Positions 1 through 9,116 of a stretch of DNA of 64,000 nucleotides are shown here, one piece after another (position 1 is the stretch's first letter; each line of letters starts with the position of its first letter). The DNA lies in assembly GCF_900100535.1 (NCBI RefSeq), contig NZ_FNDG01000007.1, positions 62,001-126,000 of the forward strand, in the 5' to 3' direction. The translations under genes and the position numbers were made by a program. The notes below the pieces were generated by a model. The model was not told the DNA's origin. It saw nothing but the letters and a program-made list of their open reading frames with translations, and made no database searches. This DNA comes from Phytopseudomonas flavescens. GTDB lineage: Bacteria > Pseudomonadota > Gammaproteobacteria > Pseudomonadales > Pseudomonadaceae.

Positions 1-1847
1 AGTGTCTGGCGGCGCGAGAACGCCAACAGGCGATGCGTCAGCGCGGCAGCGCGGCGGGTCGCTGTTTCCGCCGAACTCATGTACCTGCTCAGCTCATGGA
101 AGCGACCCTGCTCGATACGCAGCTGCATCAATTCCAGGGAGCCGGAAATGCCCGCCAGCAGGTTGTTGAAATCGTGGGCGATCCCGCCGGTCAGTTGCCC
201 GATGGCCTCCATCTTCTGTGACTGGCGAAGCGATTCCTCGGCCATGTGCTGGGCCGTGACATCGCGGCCGACGAAATGAACGATGGCGCCTGCCGGGTCG
301 GACGCCACCGTCCACAGGAACGACCGGGCCTCACCGCTCTTGCAGCGCAGGCGGCTGGTAAAACCACTGACCTTCCCGCCGTTGCTCAGGCGCTCGAGCA
401 GGGCGCCGACATCCGCCCGGTCCTCTTCGACCACCGTCTCGATGAAGGGCGCGGCGAGCAACTGCCCGGTTTCCCAGCCAAGCAATTGTGACCATGCCGG
501 GTTGAGGCTCTTGAAGTAACCGTCGAACCCCGCAGAGCCCATCAGGTCGTTGGTGCTTTCCCACAGGCGGTCGCGCTCGGCCGTGCGCTTTCTCAGCTCG
601 GCCCGGTTGCGCTTCTCGCGGGTCACATCGCGTGCCGAGCAGTAGGTTTTCCCGCCGCTGGGCACCGCGACCCAGGACAACCAGCGCCAGCCACCGTCCT
701 TGCACGCGAAGCGATTCTCCAGACCCAGCGCCGGCTCACCGGCCTCTTTGACCCGCTCCCAGACGCGCTGGCTTTCGGCCTGGTCGTCGGGGTTCACGAA
801 GGTCAGGAAGTGGCTGCTGGCCAGTTCTTCTGCCGACCAGCCGAGGGTTGTCTGCCAGGCCGGATTGGACGCTTCCAGATAGCCGTCCTGATTGATGACA
901 CCCAGCAGGTCCGGGGTTACCTGCCAGGTACGGCCCCGTTCGAAGGTCTGCGCGATGACCTTCTGCTCCAATTCGTCGTTGAGCGCCATCACCCGCGCGA
1001 TGGCGCGGTCACGTTCGCCTTCGATGGCACGACGTTCTTCCACGTCGATCAGCACGCCAGGGAAGCTCAGCCCGCTGCCATCGGCAGCCAGTTCCACGCG
1101 ACCATTGGCCTCCAGCCAGTAATAGCGGCCATCGGCACGGCGCACCCGATATTGGTGGGCATAGGGCCCACCGCGGGATATCGTTTCGTCGATGGCGGCG
1201 AGCAGGCTATCGATGTCATCGGGGTGAACGGTCTCGACCACCTGTTGCAGGCTGAGGCCATCACGGCCGAGCGCCGGATCGAGGCCGAAGTTGCGTGCAA
1301 AGGCTTCATCCACGGTGAAACGGTTGCTGGGCAGGTCCCAGAACCAGGTGCCGATGATGGCCCCCGCTGCCAGGGCCAACTGCACCCGTTCGGCGTTGGC
1401 GATGGCGGGCTTCTGGATGGTCACCAACTGCGTGGTCTCGATCGCCACGTTGAGGAAGCCGGCGATCATTCCGGAAGCATCGGCCAGAGGGCTGTATGAG
1501 AACGTCCAGTAGGTGTCTTCCGGATAGCCGTTGCGGGTCATCGCCAGGTGCATGTTCTCGTCGTGGACGGGCACCCCATTCAACACCTTTTCCACCAGCG
1601 GGCCGATGGTGGGCCAGACCTCCGGCCACACGTCCTGTATGGGCATGCCCAGGGCGGCAGGGTGGCGCTCGCCCAGAAAAGGCACGTAGGCATCGTTATA
1701 CAGGAGGGTGCGCGCCGGGCCCCAGGTGGCGCACATGGCGAAGCTGCTGGTGCTCATGATTGCGTACACGGTGCACAGGGCAGCCGGCCAGTTCTCGCGC
1801 GCGCCGAGCGGCGTCGATGACCAATCGAAGTCTTTGGTGGATTGCAC
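1..1847 (-). CDS. Multi-PAS sensor histidine kinase (3' end outside window)
   Basis: Sensor kinase that would autophosphorylate a histidine and pass the phosphate to a receiver domain. About 615 residues are in the window and the gene runs off its left edge. The N-terminus has the STPLGARENWPAAL-type start of PAS kinases, followed by further PAS-like repeats (for example FDGYFKSLNPAWSQLLGW), then the HisKA phosphoacceptor motif LTGGIAHDFNNLL near bases 160-200. ATPase and any receiver domain lie beyond the edge. The GTG start at 1847 is the first start codon after the in-frame stop and has AAGGTG just upstream. A TATAAT hexamer lies on the same strand at 2006-2001, without a convincing -35. 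No membrane segment is visible, so it is probably cytoplasmic. The ligand is unknown. Confidence 0.85.
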   Translation of the reverse strand, partial: MQSTKDFDWSSTPLGARENWPAALCTVYAIMSTSSFAMCATWGPARTLLYNDAYVPFLGERHPAALGMPIQDVWPEVWPTIGPLVEKVLNGVPVHDENMHLAMTRNGYPEDTYWTFSYSPLADASGMIAGFLNVAIETTQLVTIQKPAIANAERVQLALAAGAIIGTWFWDLPSNRFTVDEAFARNFGLDPALGRDGLSLQQVVETVHPDDIDSLLAAIDETISRGGPYAHQYRVRRADGRYYWLEANGRVELAADGSGLSFPGVLIDVEERRAIEGERDRAIARVMALNDELEQKVIAQTFERGRTWQVTPDLLGVINQDGYLEASNPAWQTTLGWSAEELASSHFLTFVNPDDQAESQRVWERVKEAGEPALGLENRFACKDGGWRWLSWVAVPSGGKTYCSARDVTREKRNRAELRKRTAERDRLWESTNDLMGSAGFDGYFKSLNPAWSQLLGWETGQLLAAPFIETVVEEDRADVGALLERLSNGGKVSGFTSRLRCKSGEARSFLWTVASDPAGAIVHFVGRDVTAQHMAEESLRQSQKMEAIGQLTGGIAHDFNNLLAGISGSLELMQLRIEQGRFHELSRYMSSAETATRRAAALTHRLLAFSRRQT

Positions 1848-2141
1848 GGGGACACCTTGTGCTTGCAGGTGGACAACGGCCAGGCGTTTGCCGCCAGAGG
1901 CACTCTCGCCTTCGGCCCGGCTGGGCGCATTTCGTCTTGCGACACGCTCGGACGCTTGCCGGAACAGGGCGCTGGAAACCTCCGGACGTCAAACGCGCGA
2001 ATTATACCGCGTAGCGCTTTCGCCGAGTGGGGAGGTTGACGGACAGGGGCCAGCCGGCGCCGGCAGACGCATCTCAGCATGGCAGGACGAGTGGTATCGA
2101 TACAATACGAACCGATCCGCGTCTCTCCACCTCACAAGCTT

Positions 2142-2432
2142 ATGGACCTATACATCAATAAATTTACCAATGAAACAGGCTGCCAGCTCGACCTCGAAAG
2201 AGGCCCTACCGGCATATGCTTCAAGGCCATGTCCAGAGACGGCCGATGCATGGGACGCAGATGCCTGAGCAACGCCCAGTTGGCCAACACCGCATTGCTA
2301 CAAGCCGTGATGCTCGACTTCATCGCGCAGACCAGGAGGGCGATGGAGCCCGCAGGCGCGGGGCGAGCGATTCCCGGCCACCCGCCTGAAACGCCGTCGA
2401 AGCGCGAACCTGGCGCTGGCGACCCTCGCTAG
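2142..2432 (+). CDS. Small hypothetical protein
   Basis: Possible protein of 96 residues, with a compact first half (CQLDLERGPTGICFKAM, CLSNAQLANTALLQAV) and a Pro/Gly/Glu-rich tail. The first half weakly recalls small Pseudomonas DUF3509-like proteins, but I cannot confirm this. The reading frame extends up to an ATG at 2079. I chose 2142 because it begins the folded-looking part; neither start has a good ribosome binding site. It lies between two transcription units and could be spurious. Confidence 0.35.
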   Translation: MDLYINKFTNETGCQLDLERGPTGICFKAMSRDGRCMGRRCLSNAQLANTALLQAVMLDFIAQTRRAMEPAGAGRAIPGHPPETPSKREPGAGDPR

Positions 2433-2670
2433 TACAGCCGAACGTGATGGTCCTGTAGCCAGGTAGGCCGTCTGCGCCTCGGCCTGGTGACCGGCGTGAT
2501 TTCAAGCACGCGCGACGCGGTGCAGTCATGCCAGCGACGACTCGTCGGCAGGTGCGCCGCCGATGATCCCGATGCCCCATTGCGCTCGCTACACAGTATG
2601 ATGGCGTATGGCTATGTCATGTCGTGCCGCAGGCGCGCCAACATGACCCTTCGCATCGCCGGGAGAGCGC

Positions 2671-3663
2671 ATGGGCACGGATTCGCTGAGCAAACTGCAA
2701 CTCAAGCAACTGGTGCGACAGGTGGTCGTCGCTCAGGGCAATGCCTTCATCAAGGAGCTGCTGCGTGGCAGCGGTTTCAGGATCGGGGCGAGCAAGGACG
2801 ATTTCGCCGCCAACCTGGATGCGGCCATCGATGCCGAGGCGCTGACCCAGGCGAGCCTGGAGGCCTGGCTGGCGGAAGTCGAGGGCTGGGGGGACCAGCA
2901 CCTCTATCTGTTCGAACCGCCCCAGGTCGAGGTCGCCGCGCTCGCCGCCGGCATTGCGGCAAGCCCCCATGCCGCTGCGCTGCAGGCGGGCGCCAGTATG
3001 GATTTTCCCGAGGTGCTGGCCCTCAAGCACATCGACCTCGGCGACGGCGGGTTGTCGCTGGTCTGGCACCAGTGCAAGGCGGGCTGGAATCGCTACAAGC
3101 CCAAGGACTTTGCCACCACTGAAGGGCTGGAGCATTATCGCTTCGAGGCCTATCGGCAGCGCCTCGACCGCAGTGTCGTGCGCTATGCATGGCGGTTCGG
3201 CGACCCCTACGCAGCGATCCTCATCCACCGTAATCCGGAGATCGACCACCAGTCGGTCTTCCAGGACGTGCGCGACACCCTGGCGGCCATCGGCTGCGCG
3301 GATGTGGCTTCCCGGTCGATTGCGCTCAACCAGGCGGTGAAGGTGGCAGCGGTGACCGGCAAGGGTGTGCATGCCACGCGTTTCGAACTCGACGGCGGCT
3401 ATGTGGAAATGGCCTCGACCCTGGCCGAGGGTGGCATCGACGCCGTGGAGCCGGTGCGCGTGGTCTTGCAGGCCGTGGATACCGGCCAGTTCGACCGCGC
3501 TCAGGGCATGCTGCATTTCGCCGCCGAGGAGCATGGCACGAGCCGACGCATCGCCGTCCAGGTCTATGGCCGTGAGGGCAGGCTGCGGATCTGGGCAAAG
3601 TGCAAGCGCGAGGATGTGCGGCGTATCGTCGAGTTGCTCTGGGCTTACAACAACACGCCATGA
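2671..3663 (+). CDS. Conserved-looking protein of unknown function, first gene of a two-gene unit
   Basis: I do not recognise a named family. The protein has 330 residues. Residues 1-85 form a helical-looking N-terminal module with KLQLKQLVRQVV, GNAFIKELLRG, IGASKDDFAANL and VEGWGDQHLYLF. The middle is rich in acidic and aromatic residues, and the C-terminus (RRIAVQVYGREGRLRIWAKC) looks like a beta-rich small domain. There is no signal peptide or membrane segment, so it should be cytosolic. The start has GGAGAGC upstream. The stop overlaps the start of the zinc-ribbon hydrolase gene (ATGA), so the two are very probably co-translated and act together. Codon use and GC resemble the neighbours. 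Confidence 0.8.
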   Translation: MGTDSLSKLQLKQLVRQVVVAQGNAFIKELLRGSGFRIGASKDDFAANLDAAIDAEALTQASLEAWLAEVEGWGDQHLYLFEPPQVEVAALAAGIAASPHAAALQAGASMDFPEVLALKHIDLGDGGLSLVWHQCKAGWNRYKPKDFATTEGLEHYRFEAYRQRLDRSVVRYAWRFGDPYAAILIHRNPEIDHQSVFQDVRDTLAAIGCADVASRSIALNQAVKVAAVTGKGVHATRFELDGGYVEMASTLAEGGIDAVEPVRVVLQAVDTGQFDRAQGMLHFAAEEHGTSRRIAVQVYGREGRLRIWAKCKREDVRRIVELLWAYNNTP

Positions 3664-4754
3664 GCCCCTCACCGCACGATCGCTGGCAGGCGGAAATCGA
3701 CCGACGCCTGGAGCGGGGCGTCGAGCTGGAGTTCACTCTGGCGCAGTTCGCCAGTGCGGTCGACGCCCGGGACGGCGACGACCGCCTGCAGACCTTTGTC
3801 GACAGGCTTCTGGCTTCTGCGGCAGTTCGCAGAATCGAAGCCTATCGCTGCCCGGTGCGCGGCTGTAACCGGGTGCTGCCACCGGGCGGCCCGCCTGCTT
3901 CCTGTCCGTATTGTCACACGGACTATCTGCAGACGGGGCACGAGGCCGTCGTCGAGCCTTTCTATCGGCTGCAGGGCGAGCCCAGCCGCGATATCCGCTG
4001 GATGATGGTCATCCATGGCATGAACAGCCGCGCCAAATGGCAAGAGGAATTCAGTTGGCAAATCGCCAACCAGCTCAACTATGGCGCCCCTGTGCTGATC
4101 TACAAATACGGCTGGGCGACCATCGATGTCTTCGCTCGCTGGATGCACCGACGGCTCGCCAGGCGCCTTGGCGAGCGCATGCGGATCGCCATCGCCCAGG
4201 CGGAGAAAGGCCACCGTCCGCCTCGGCCCGACATCATCGCCCACAGTTTCGGCACGCTGCTGCTTTCGCGCGTGCTGGAGGATGCGGATTTCGCCGACCT
4301 GAAATTCGGCCGCATCATCACCGCGGCGAGCATCGTGCGCCCGGATTTCGATTGGCGTCGGCTGGTCGCCGAGGGCCGGGTGGAGGCGGTGCTGAATCAT
4401 GTCGGCGGCCAGGATGCGGCGGTGCCCTATGCGCAATACGCCATTCCCGGCGCCGGGCCTGGCGGGGTAGTAGGGTATGGCGCGGACAATGTTCTCAACG
4501 TGCGCAGCGAGGCGTACGGGCACTCGGGCTTCTTCATCCCCGAGAACCTGCGCCTGTTGATTTCACCGGACGGCCTGTGGCACGGCTTCCTGACCCGGCC
4601 GCTGGCGCACTTTCGCCCTGCGGGCCATTTCGTGCCCGAGTCCGTATGGCGGCCAGCGCCGCTGCCGGCACGGATCTTCACGCGCTTGCTGGCCTATGGC
4701 GTGTTCTGCGTGCTAGCGCCATTCTCGGCGCTGCGCCGGCTACTGGATCCTTGA
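3660..4754 (+). CDS. Zinc-ribbon alpha/beta-hydrolase, second gene of the unit
   Basis: Predicted serine hydrolase of 364 residues with an N-terminal metal-binding ribbon. Cys64, Cys69, Cys82 and Cys85 form a C-x4-C-x12-C-x2-C cluster. The hydrolase part follows: HGMN at 119-122 as the likely oxyanion region, IAHSFGT with Ser196 as nucleophile (A-x-S-x-G variant), Asp252 in GGQDAAVP and His288 in YGHSGFF as the probable rest of the triad. The C-terminus (LLAYGVFCVLAPF) is hydrophobic and could touch the membrane. The start at 3660 overlaps the stop of the upstream gene by four bases. An upstream ATG in the same frame at 3600 lies inside that gene and is less likely. The substrate is unknown; an esterase or lipase activity is an inference. 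Confidence 0.8.
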   Translation: MSPSPHDRWQAEIDRRLERGVELEFTLAQFASAVDARDGDDRLQTFVDRLLASAAVRRIEAYRCPVRGCNRVLPPGGPPASCPYCHTDYLQTGHEAVVEPFYRLQGEPSRDIRWMMVIHGMNSRAKWQEEFSWQIANQLNYGAPVLIYKYGWATIDVFARWMHRRLARRLGERMRIAIAQAEKGHRPPRPDIIAHSFGTLLLSRVLEDADFADLKFGRIITAASIVRPDFDWRRLVAEGRVEAVLNHVGGQDAAVPYAQYAIPGAGPGGVVGYGADNVLNVRSEAYGHSGFFIPENLRLLISPDGLWHGFLTRPLAHFRPAGHFVPESVWRPAPLPARIFTRLLAYGVFCVLAPFSALRRLLDP

Positions 4755-4944
4755 CGGCCGCCACTGCGGCCAATGGCACGTGGCGAGGATCAGGCGGGAC
4801 GTCTCGCCATGCGTCGTTGGAGAACTCGAAAAGGGAAGGCGCGGACGGCTAGTCCATTCCCGGCGTCCTCCGCCTCGCGGATCGCCGCCCGGCCTGGCGA
4901 GAGTTCTCGCAGCAACGCGGCTCGCATTGAAACGTCAACAGACC

Positions 4945-5163
4945 CTACAAGCGTGGCGCGCTCTTCACCGTCGACAGCGCCCGCTCGATCGCCTCGTGCG
5001 GCGTGGTGGCCTGGGGTTGCTCGACATAGTTGTACTTGCTGTTGTCCAGCACCAGCACTTGGGCCTGTCTGGTCAGCTTGTCGACGTCATAACCCAGGTC
5101 GATGCATGCCCCCAAAACGGCCAACATGGCTTGCTCCAGCGCCATCTCACTCTGCGTAGCCAT
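4945..5163 (-). CDS. Small conserved hypothetical protein
   Basis: A 72-residue protein, probably cytosolic, with no signal peptide. It has an amphipathic N-terminal helix (MALEQAMLAVLGACIDLGYD) and a polar C-terminal half (QAQVLVLDNSKYNY, HEAIERALSTV). GATCGAGGTG lies upstream of the ATG and supports translation. It stands alone, convergent with the hydrolase gene. I recognise it as the kind of small protein common in Pseudomonas but know no function. Confidence 0.6.
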   Translation of the reverse strand: MATQSEMALEQAMLAVLGACIDLGYDVDKLTRQAQVLVLDNSKYNYVEQPQATTPHEAIERALSTVKSAPRL

Positions 5164-5506
5164 ATCTGCACCTCGATCAGGGCCTGTAGCCGGCCGGAAG
5201 AAAAGCCCGAATGGATTCGGGGCGCTACTGGTGAGGTATGACTGCGCGGGCAGCAGAAGGATTCAGCTCATGTTCGCGTGCCAGGCCATTTGCCGATGAA
5301 GCGTCATGTCCAGGCGTCGCGAGCATGGAGAGTGGGCCTGCGCCTGCCTGGCAAACCGGCGGGAAATCGCCGAGATGCCCATCCTCAGGGCCGAGAATCG
5401 CGTGCGGCAGGGTGCTACCATTGCCGCCGCCTGTGGCCGTGCCGCGCTCGTCGCGCAAAGGCTGGAAAGGCTCACCATTCAATCATGGACATGCATTGAG
5501 CAGACG
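5164..5506. other. Intergenic stretch of about 340 bp
   Basis: Lies between the divergent small protein gene and the DUF945 gene. The frame of the downstream gene is open through part of it, but the residues encoded there are basic and do not resemble the family. I see no repeat, RNA or clear promoter. Confidence 0.4.
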
Positions 5507-7084
5507 ATGAAGAAAATTGCAGGAATAGCGGCAGGCGTAGTGGTAGCGGTTGGCGTGATCGGCACGCTCGGGGCCTGGTACACCGGCACTCGATTGCCCG
5601 GGGTGTTGCAAAGCGCCATTGCCCAAGCCAACCAGCAGGGGCAGGACGCACTGCTCGGTTCAGGGGCAACCGCCAGCCTGGAACTGGTGTCGTTGCAGAC
5701 TCGGCTGTTCAGCAGCACCGCTCACTACCGCTTCACCTTCGATGCGCCGGACGGCAAAAAGCCGCCCAGGCACATGGAGATTCTGCTGGTGGACCACATC
5801 GAACACGGCCCGCTGCCAGCCTCGCGCCTGAAACGTCTCAATCTGTGGCCGGTCATGGCCGCCAGCCACTACAGCGTAGAAGCCAACGACTACACCCAGA
5901 AGTGGTTCGCTGCCGCCAAGGGCGCGGCGCCGCTCGTCGGCCAGGGCAGCCTGGGCTATGACGGTTCCACCCGCGGTAGCCTGGTGTTCGCCCCGCTGGA
6001 CTTCGCCCCCACGCCGACCTCCAGGGTCACGTTCTCCGGTCTGACGGTAGAGGGCGAAGCCAGCGAGCACGCTGCCGCATTCAAGGCCGTCGGTGCCATG
6101 GATAGCCTGCTCGTTACCGCCACCGGCCGCGACGGTGTTCCTATTCAGGTGGAACTGCGGGGCCTGGCCCTGAACAGCGAGCAGACGCTGGGCAGCGGCG
6201 ATTTCTACCTCGGCGACAGCAGCCTCAGGCTGGCCACCGCACAGATCGAGGTCGGCGACAAACCGCCTGTGCTGATCAAGGACCTGGCCCAGTCCGGCAG
6301 CCTGCAGGAAACCGGCAATCTGCTCGGTGGGCGCATGGCCTACGACATCGGTATGGTCAGCTACGATGGCAAAGATCTCGCCGGCATGCACATGCTCTGG
6401 TCACTGAACAACATCGATGCCGCTGCCACGCAGTCCGTGCTCGAGCTGTACCGCGAGAAACTCAAGCCCATCCAGCAGGCTCAGGCCAACGGCCAGGATG
6501 TCCCGGAATTCGTCTTCTCTCCTGCGCAAGAAACCCGTCTGAAGAGCGACTTCGATACGCTGCTGAGCGGCAGGCCGCAGATCGCCCTGGAAAAATTCAG
6601 CCTCCATACCGCCAACGGTGAAGCATCGCTGAACATCGCGCTGGAGCTGGAGGCGCCGGAGTCGTTCGAGCTGCCGCCAGCCGAGATCGCCAAGCAGGTG
6701 ATAGCCAAACTGGATGCCAGGCTGTCCGTCGCCAAGGCGGTGATCGGTGATGGCGTTCGTGCTCAGGCGACGATCGAGGGCCAAACCGATGCCAAGGCAA
6801 TCGAAGACCAGGCGGCCATGTTCACCGAAATGGGCAGCGGCATGGCCCTGGGTACCGGGCTGCTGACTCTCGAAGGCGACACCCTGCAAGCGTCGCTGCA
6901 TTATGCCGACGACAAGGTGAGGTTCAACGGCCAGGACATGAGCGTCGAGGCGTTCGCCCAGTTGCTCATGTCCAAGGCCACTGGCCTGGGCGGCGGCGCA
7001 CCCTCGCAACACCCCGGGCCTGGCCGCGCCTATCCCCATGCAGGCGGCGAAGAAGGCCGCGACGGCGACGGTGCGCGGCAGTAA
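5507..7084 (+). CDS. YdgA/DUF945 family protein
   Basis: Envelope protein of 525 residues. It begins MKKIAGIAAGVVVAVGVIGTL, a signal-anchor or signal peptide, followed by a long beta-rich domain typical of the YdgA-like family (SVEANDYTQKWFAAAKG, LLVDHIEHGPLP, VELRGLALNSEQTLGSGDFYLG). The family is periplasmic and its function is poorly known. The frame is open further upstream, but the ATG at 5507 starts the hydrophobic segment directly. The last ~35 residues after LLMSKATGLGGG (Gly/Arg/His-rich) look unlike the rest and could reflect a late frameshift. It is a single gene with no obvious operon partner. Confidence 0.8.
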   Translation: MKKIAGIAAGVVVAVGVIGTLGAWYTGTRLPGVLQSAIAQANQQGQDALLGSGATASLELVSLQTRLFSSTAHYRFTFDAPDGKKPPRHMEILLVDHIEHGPLPASRLKRLNLWPVMAASHYSVEANDYTQKWFAAAKGAAPLVGQGSLGYDGSTRGSLVFAPLDFAPTPTSRVTFSGLTVEGEASEHAAAFKAVGAMDSLLVTATGRDGVPIQVELRGLALNSEQTLGSGDFYLGDSSLRLATAQIEVGDKPPVLIKDLAQSGSLQETGNLLGGRMAYDIGMVSYDGKDLAGMHMLWSLNNIDAAATQSVLELYREKLKPIQQAQANGQDVPEFVFSPAQETRLKSDFDTLLSGRPQIALEKFSLHTANGEASLNIALELEAPESFELPPAEIAKQVIAKLDARLSVAKAVIGDGVRAQATIEGQTDAKAIEDQAAMFTEMGSGMALGTGLLTLEGDTLQASLHYADDKVRFNGQDMSVEAFAQLLMSKATGLGGGAPSQHPGPGRAYPHAGGEEGRDGDGARQ

Positions 7085-7311
7085 CCGTCCGCGACGCACG
7101 AGGCGCCACGAGCGTGCCGCGATGCACGACAGGCCAGTCATTCGACTGGCCTTCAAGGGGCGACAACCCACCGGCATTGGCTCTGCCGTAATCGGTACGC
7201 GTAACGAGGCGGATGGGTTGCGTTCGGCCCTCGGTGACCACCCGTCCACTTTGTGAGACGTCACGCGGCAGACGTAGCCTAACTGTTTATCCAGCAAACA
7301 GGCTCAGCCAG

Positions 7312-7668
7312 ATGACCTTCACCGTGTTACTCGCCGAGGATGAAGAAATGCTGCGAGACCTGCTCGTCGAGCTGATCTCGCCGTTGAGCCTGGACGTCAT
7401 TCAGTGTGCCTCGGCCGACGAGGCGTTGTACCACCTGGAGCACGAGCCTGTGGACCTGCTGTTGAGCGACATCCGGATGCCCGGGCAACTCGATGGCTGG
7501 GAACTGGCCGAAATCGTTTGGGTTCGCTGGCCCGGCCTGCCGGTGATACTCACATCGGGGCATATGCAGCTGAGGGCCGACCAGTTGCCGCAGCACTCCA
7601 CCTTCATCCCCAAACCCTGGAAACTGGATGTGCTGTACCACGCGGTGGAACAACGCCTGGCACACTGA
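7312..7668 (+). CDS. Single-domain response regulator
   Basis: Receiver-only protein of 118 residues. Acidic pocket Asp10-Glu11, phospho-acceptor Asp53 in LLLSDIRMPG, Thr in LTSGH and Lys in FIPKPW are all present. There is no output domain, so it would act by protein contact or as a phosphate shuttle. It is convergent with the remnant of an HWE-type histidine kinase that begins 46 bp downstream. Such receivers are often paired with kinases of that type, so its partner may have been lost locally. The start at 7312 gives the usual short N-terminus. Confidence 0.85.
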   Translation: MTFTVLLAEDEEMLRDLLVELISPLSLDVIQCASADEALYHLEHEPVDLLLSDIRMPGQLDGWELAEIVWVRWPGLPVILTSGHMQLRADQLPQHSTFIPKPWKLDVLYHAVEQRLAH

Positions 7669-7713
7669 GTGCGATCCGTGGCGGTACGATGGCCGCTCAA
7701 CCGGCTGCGCCAT

Positions 7714-8040
7714 TCAGTCTTTTTCCCGGTCCAGCCGACGGCTGAGCGGGGGCATGCGGCGATTGAAACCCGACACCTCGTAGCACTGCACGGCGGCATC
7801 GGCTAACGCAGTACGCGGGCGGGCACCGATCATGGTCGTTCCATGACCTTTGCTGCGCAGTGGCTCCCGTACCACCGGCCCGTTGTTTTCGATCCAGCTC
7901 AGGGTCAAGGTGCATCGCGCTTCTCCAGCCTCTTTGCCCAGTGCACGAGCAGCGCTCCACCAGGCTGCGACAGCGCCCCTACCTGGCCGCATTGGTGGCC
8001 GCCTCAAGTGCGATCACTGCGCAGGTGTTGTCAGGTTCAC
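7714..8040 (-). pseudogene. Remnant of an HWE-type histidine kinase C-terminus
   Basis: Reading the minus strand across frames gives consecutive pieces of the ATPase end of an HWE-family kinase: ALEAATNAAR then a stop, next frame GALSQPGGALLVHWAK, next frame LTLSWIENNGPVVREPL and KGHGTTMIG. Intact relatives read TNAAKYGALS and have the two later blocks in one frame. At least two frameshifts plus a stop (the TAC of the KYGALS motif region has become TAG) break it, and the N-terminal sensor and phosphoacceptor parts are absent. It ends with a run of degenerate residues. It is converging on the lone response regulator gene, its likely former partner. Confidence 0.65.
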
Positions 8041-8134
8041 AGCATAGGTGCGACGCGCGCCCGGGTAGAAACTTCGGGAACCGACCCAACCCGGAGTTTC
8101 CAACATGAACCCGTGATCGAACCCCGCTCGAATC

Positions 8135-8537
8135 ATGGCATACGACCCTATCGGAGTTGGCGTCAGCGACAAGGACATTGCGCTGTCGTTCTACCTGGCA
8201 CTCGGTTTTGTGGCGAGCGCGAGCTTTCCCGAATTCGAGGCCAACGAGATGCTCACCCCGGGCGGTGTACGCATCAACCTGATCTTCAACGGTGTGCGTG
8301 TGCCCAGGGCCCACAACGCGTTGCTGGATGCACCGATAAAACTGCCCGGCATGACCTCCGGCATTCATTGTCGACGACCTGCAGGCGCGCCAGCTGTGGC
8401 CGCAGGGGCAGGGGATCGTCATCACCGAGGGGCCACATCACATCGGCCCCAGGCGCATCGCGCTGTTCATCCGCGATCCGGACGGAACGTCCTTGAATTC
8501 AATCCACTCGTCGATGGAGATACACAGTCTAACTGTA
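8135..8537 (+). pseudogene. Broken VOC (glyoxalase/bleomycin-resistance type) protein gene
   Basis: Frame 1 from the ATG at 8135 reads MAYDPIGVGVSDKDIALSFY and continues to INLIFNGVRVPRAHNALL and KLPGM, a typical vicinal-oxygen-chelate N-terminus. After about 8355 the similarity moves to another frame, IVDDLQARQLW and GPRRIALFIRDPDGT, and it then shifts again to VLEFNPLVDGD. At least two frameshifts in about 400 bp make an intact product impossible without sequencing error. No ribosome binding site precedes the ATG. Confidence 0.7.
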
Positions 8538-9116
8538 CGATCTGGATGCTCCCGGCAACTGCTACAAGGTTCGCCTGTTCGCCGCGCTGGCCAATATCGA
8601 GCTGGACATCGAGGCGGTGGATTTCGTCAATGGCGCGCACAAGCCGCCGCCGCTGGTTGACCTCACCCCCTTGGGGGCGTTGCCGATCCTGCAGGATGGC
8701 AAGCAGGTGTTGCGCGACTCCCAGGCGATTCTCGTCTACCTCGCCGGTGCCTACGGTGGCCTGGCCTGGTGGCCGGCTCATCCACAGGGCCAGGCGGCTA
8801 CCTGCAGTGGCTGTCGTTCGCCGCCAACGAGGTGCAGCACAGCCTCAGCAGCGCGCGACTGGTGCAGACGTTCGGCTACGACCTGGATCATGCCGCCGCC
8901 CTGGAGAAATCGCCCAGGGTGTCGGCGTTGCTCGACAACCACCTGGAACACCACGACTGGCTGGCGATCGGGCGACCTCCGATTGCCGATTGCGCGGTCT
9001 ACCCCTACGTGGTGCCGGCGCCGGAGGGCGCTGTGGATCTTGGCCCCTACCGCCATGTCGGGCGGTGGCTCGAGCAGCTTGAGAGCCTGCCGGGGTATCT
9101 GCCCAAGCCTTCGTGA
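8536..9116 (+). pseudogene. Broken glutathione S-transferase gene
   Basis: Codes for a theta/beta-like GST in pieces. The first part reads YDLDAPGNCYKVRLFAALAN, TPLGALPILQDGKQVLRDSQ and AILVYLAG, the thioredoxin-fold glutathione site with its Asp-Ser contact. Near 8785 one base appears to be missing, and the helical C-terminal domain continues in another frame (GGYLQWLSFAANEVQHSL to LGPYRHVGRWLEQLE) until the stop at 9116. The natural start codon is also gone: the codon two positions before Tyr-Asp-Leu is TAA. Both breaks argue for a real pseudogene rather than one reading error. Confidence 0.7.
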
